The translations under genes and the position numbers were made by a program. This document shows, in pieces, positions 7,719 through 11,543 of a stretch of 11,543 nt of DNA (position 1 is its first letter; each line of letters opens with the position of its first letter). Where the stretch lies: contig VXZF01000327.1 of NCBI GenBank assembly GCA_009845645.1, positions 1 to 11,543 on the forward strand. Reading direction: 5' to 3'. Source of the DNA: Gemmatimonadota bacterium (GTDB lineage: Bacteria; Latescibacterota; UBA2968; UBA8231). Below the pieces are notes generated by a model. The model did no database searches. It worked only from the letters and a program-made list of their open reading frames with translations, and had not been told where the DNA came from.

Positions 7719-9251
7719 ATGGCCACCGAAACGATGGTTCAGCCCGATGAGATTTCCCAAATTCTCAAGCAACAGCTACTGGGCTTTGAAAAAGAAATAG
7801 ACGTATTCGAGACAGGTACCGTGCTCTATGTCGGCGATGGCACGGCCCGCGTCCACGGTCTGAGCAACGTGCGGGCCACCGAATTGGTGGAATTCCCCCA
7901 CGGCATCATGGGCATGGCTCTCAACCTCGAAGAAGACAACGTCGGCTGTGTGCTCTTCGGCGAGGACACCCTGATCAACGAAGGCGACCAAGTAAAGCGC
8001 ACCGATCGCATCGTCGAAGTGCCGGTGGGCGAGGCTCTCTTGGGGCGGGTCGTCAATCCCTTGGGCATGCCGATTGACGGCAAGGGCGACATCCAAGCTG
8101 ACGAGAGCGTGCCGGTCGAGCGCAAAGCCCCGGGCGTCATCGACCGCCAGCCAGTTAGCGAGGCCCTGCAGACGGGCATTAAAATCATCGACTCGACCGT
8201 TCCCATTGGCCGCGGTCAGCGCGAGTTGATCATCGGGGATCGCCAGACGGGCAAGACGGCCATTGCCGTTGATACCATCATCAACCAGCGCGACCAAGAC
8301 GTCAAGTGCATCTACGTGGCCATCGGCCAGAAGGCCTCGACCGTGGCCAAGTTGGTGGCCGAACTGGAGGCCAATGGTGCCATGGAATACACTATCGTGG
8401 TCTCGGCCACGGCGTCCGATCCGGCACCTTTGCAGTTTTTGGCACCCTATGCCGGTGCTTCGATGGGCGAGTACTTCCGCGACAGTGGTCAGCACGCGCT
8501 GATTATTTACGACGATTTGTCCAAACAGGCCTGGGCCTACCGCGAGATGTCGCTGATCTTGCGCCGGCCCCCGGGCCGCGAAGCCTATCCAGGCGACGTG
8601 TTCTACTTGCACTCGCGCCTGCTGGAGCGCGCCGCCAAGATGAGCGATGAGAAGGGCGGCGGATCGCTGACGGCCCTGCCGATTATCGAGATTCTCGAAG
8701 GCGACGTATCGACTTTTATACCCACCAACGTCATCTCGATTACCGATGGCCAGATCCTGCTCAAGCCCGAGTTGTTCTACTCGGGGAACAGGCCGGCCAT
8801 GGACGTGGGAGCCTCGGTGTCGCGCGTGGGCAGCGATGCCCAGACTAGGGCGATGAAAGCAGTGGCCAAGACCATCAAGGGCGATATTTCGCGCTACAAC
8901 GAAGTCAAGGCGTTCGCTCAATTCGGCACTTCGGGCTTGGACCAAGCCACGCGCAATCTACTCAACCGCGGCGAGAAGCTGATGGAAATCCTCAAGCAGG
9001 ATCAGTTCTCTCCGCAGTCGCTGGCCGAACTGACGGTTGCGCTGTCGATTATCGACCACGTACTCGATCTGCCCACGGCCGACATAGGCCGCTTTGAGGC
9101 CGAGTTGCTGGCCCACATGCGGGATCACCAGTCCGAGCTTATGAAGGAGATCTACGAGAGTCGCGATTTGAGTGATGAAACTAGGGAAAAGCTCGACGCG
9201 GCGATCGAAGAGTTCAAGGGTGGCTTCCGTCCCTCTGCGGGAGCTGACTAA
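7719..9251 (+). CDS. atpA: ATP synthase F1 subunit alpha
   Basis: A 510-residue protein of normal length; three copies alternate with beta and hold non-catalytic nucleotides. An N-terminal beta-barrel (about 25-95) is followed by the nucleotide domain: Walker A GDRQTGKT (173-180), Walker B region [16 protein letters not shown] (260-275), [20 protein letters not shown] (282-301) and the Arg finger in [10 protein letters not shown] (366-375, Arg369), which completes the catalytic site on beta. The C-terminal helical domain runs from about 385. One oddity is EILEGDVS at 324-331, where most alpha subunits read ETQAGDVS. The stop is followed 3 bases later by the atpG GTG start. Confidence 0.98.
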   Translation: MATETMVQPDEISQILKQQLLGFEKEIDVFETGTVLYVGDGTARVHGLSNVRATELVEFPHGIMGMALNLEEDNVGCVLFGEDTLINEGDQVKRTDRIVEVPVGEALLGRVVNPLGMPIDGKGDIQADESVPVERKAPGVIDRQPVSEALQTGIKIIDSTVPIGRGQRELIIGDRQTGKTAIAVDTIINQRDQDVKCIYVAIGQKASTVAKLVAELEANGAMEYTIVVSATASDPAPLQFLAPYAGASMGEYFRDSGQHALIIYDDLSKQAWAYREMSLILRRPPGREAYPGDVFYLHSRLLERAAKMSDEKGGGSLTALPIIEILEGDVSTFIPTNVISITDGQILLKPELFYSGNRPAMDVGASVSRVGSDAQTRAMKAVAKTIKGDISRYNEVKAFAQFGTSGLDQATRNLLNRGEKLMEILKQDQFSPQSLAELTVALSIIDHVLDLPTADIGRFEAELLAHMRDHQSELMKEIYESRDLSDETREKLDAAIEEFKGGFRPSAGAD

Positions 9252-9254
9252 GCG

Positions 9255-11535
<2,281 letters not shown>

Positions 11536-11538
11536 TCC

Positions 11539-11543
11539 ATGCC
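11539..11543 (+). CDS. Probable start of atpC (epsilon), truncated by the window end
   Basis: An ATG at 11539-11541 lies 3 bases after the atpD stop, with only two further bases visible. In this operon type atpC follows atpD directly, so this may be its start, but only one codon and two bases can be seen and no Shine-Dalgarno is evident. The identification rests on gene order alone. Confidence 0.3.

Noticed and set aside
7776..8945. A 389-codon open frame on the minus strand opposite atpA.
   Set aside because: Its translation resembles no family I know and lies opposite a highly conserved gene; long antisense frames are expected from the codon bias of GC-rich genes.

Overview
The window is an energy-conversion locus from a moderately GC-rich bacterium, with every gene on the + strand. 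It holds the end of a Na+-translocating NADH:quinone oxidoreductase (Na+-NQR) operon, followed directly by an F1Fo-ATP synthase operon. The proteins resemble those of Gram-negative lineages that carry Na+-NQR (Proteobacteria, Bacteroidota, Planctomycetota/Chlamydiota and relatives). The c subunit has the RQPEA / GDIRTNM loop and an 'LVEGVAL' ion-site helix that I associate with Bacteroidota-like c subunits. I cannot place the organism below that level. An uncultured FCB- or PVC-type bacterium is a guess.

Region 1 (1-4851) is nqrA (C-terminal end only), nqrB, nqrC, nqrD, nqrE, nqrF and nqrM, tightly packed with a Shine-Dalgarno sequence before most genes. NqrF takes electrons from NADH through FAD and a 2Fe-2S cluster. 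They pass through the intramembrane Fe-S centre held by NqrD and NqrE cysteines and through covalent FMNs on NqrC and NqrB to quinone, and Na+ is expelled. NqrM is the small cysteine-rich protein needed to build the NqrD/E metal centre. No flavin transferase gene (apbE) is in the window.

Region 2 (4852-4916) is a short junction with a good intrinsic terminator (stem 4876-4895, T-tract 4896-4904). It sits immediately before the ATG of atpZ, and a weak candidate promoter overlaps it.

Region 3 (4917-11543) is the ATP synthase locus in classical order: atpZ, an atpI-like gene, a 105-base AT-rich gap with a candidate promoter, then atpB, atpE, atpF, atpH, atpA, atpG and atpD. The window ends 8 bases after atpD, where an ATG probably opens atpC. 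All catalytic motifs are present. The c subunit keeps the ion-binding Glu but lacks the Na+ ligands known from Na+-type c-rings. The locus therefore seems to pair a Na+ pump with an ATP synthase that is probably H+-driven, which would require a Na+/H+ antiporter or separate uses of the two gradients.

No mobile element, CRISPR array, tRNA or rRNA is visible, and no gene-free stretch exceeds about 105 bases. I found no undescribed system. The points worth a second look are regulation at the nqr/atp junction, an extra glutamate in the c-ring helix, an atypical NqrB flavinylation motif, divergent stretches in the alpha and beta subunits, and the unusual small atpI-position protein.
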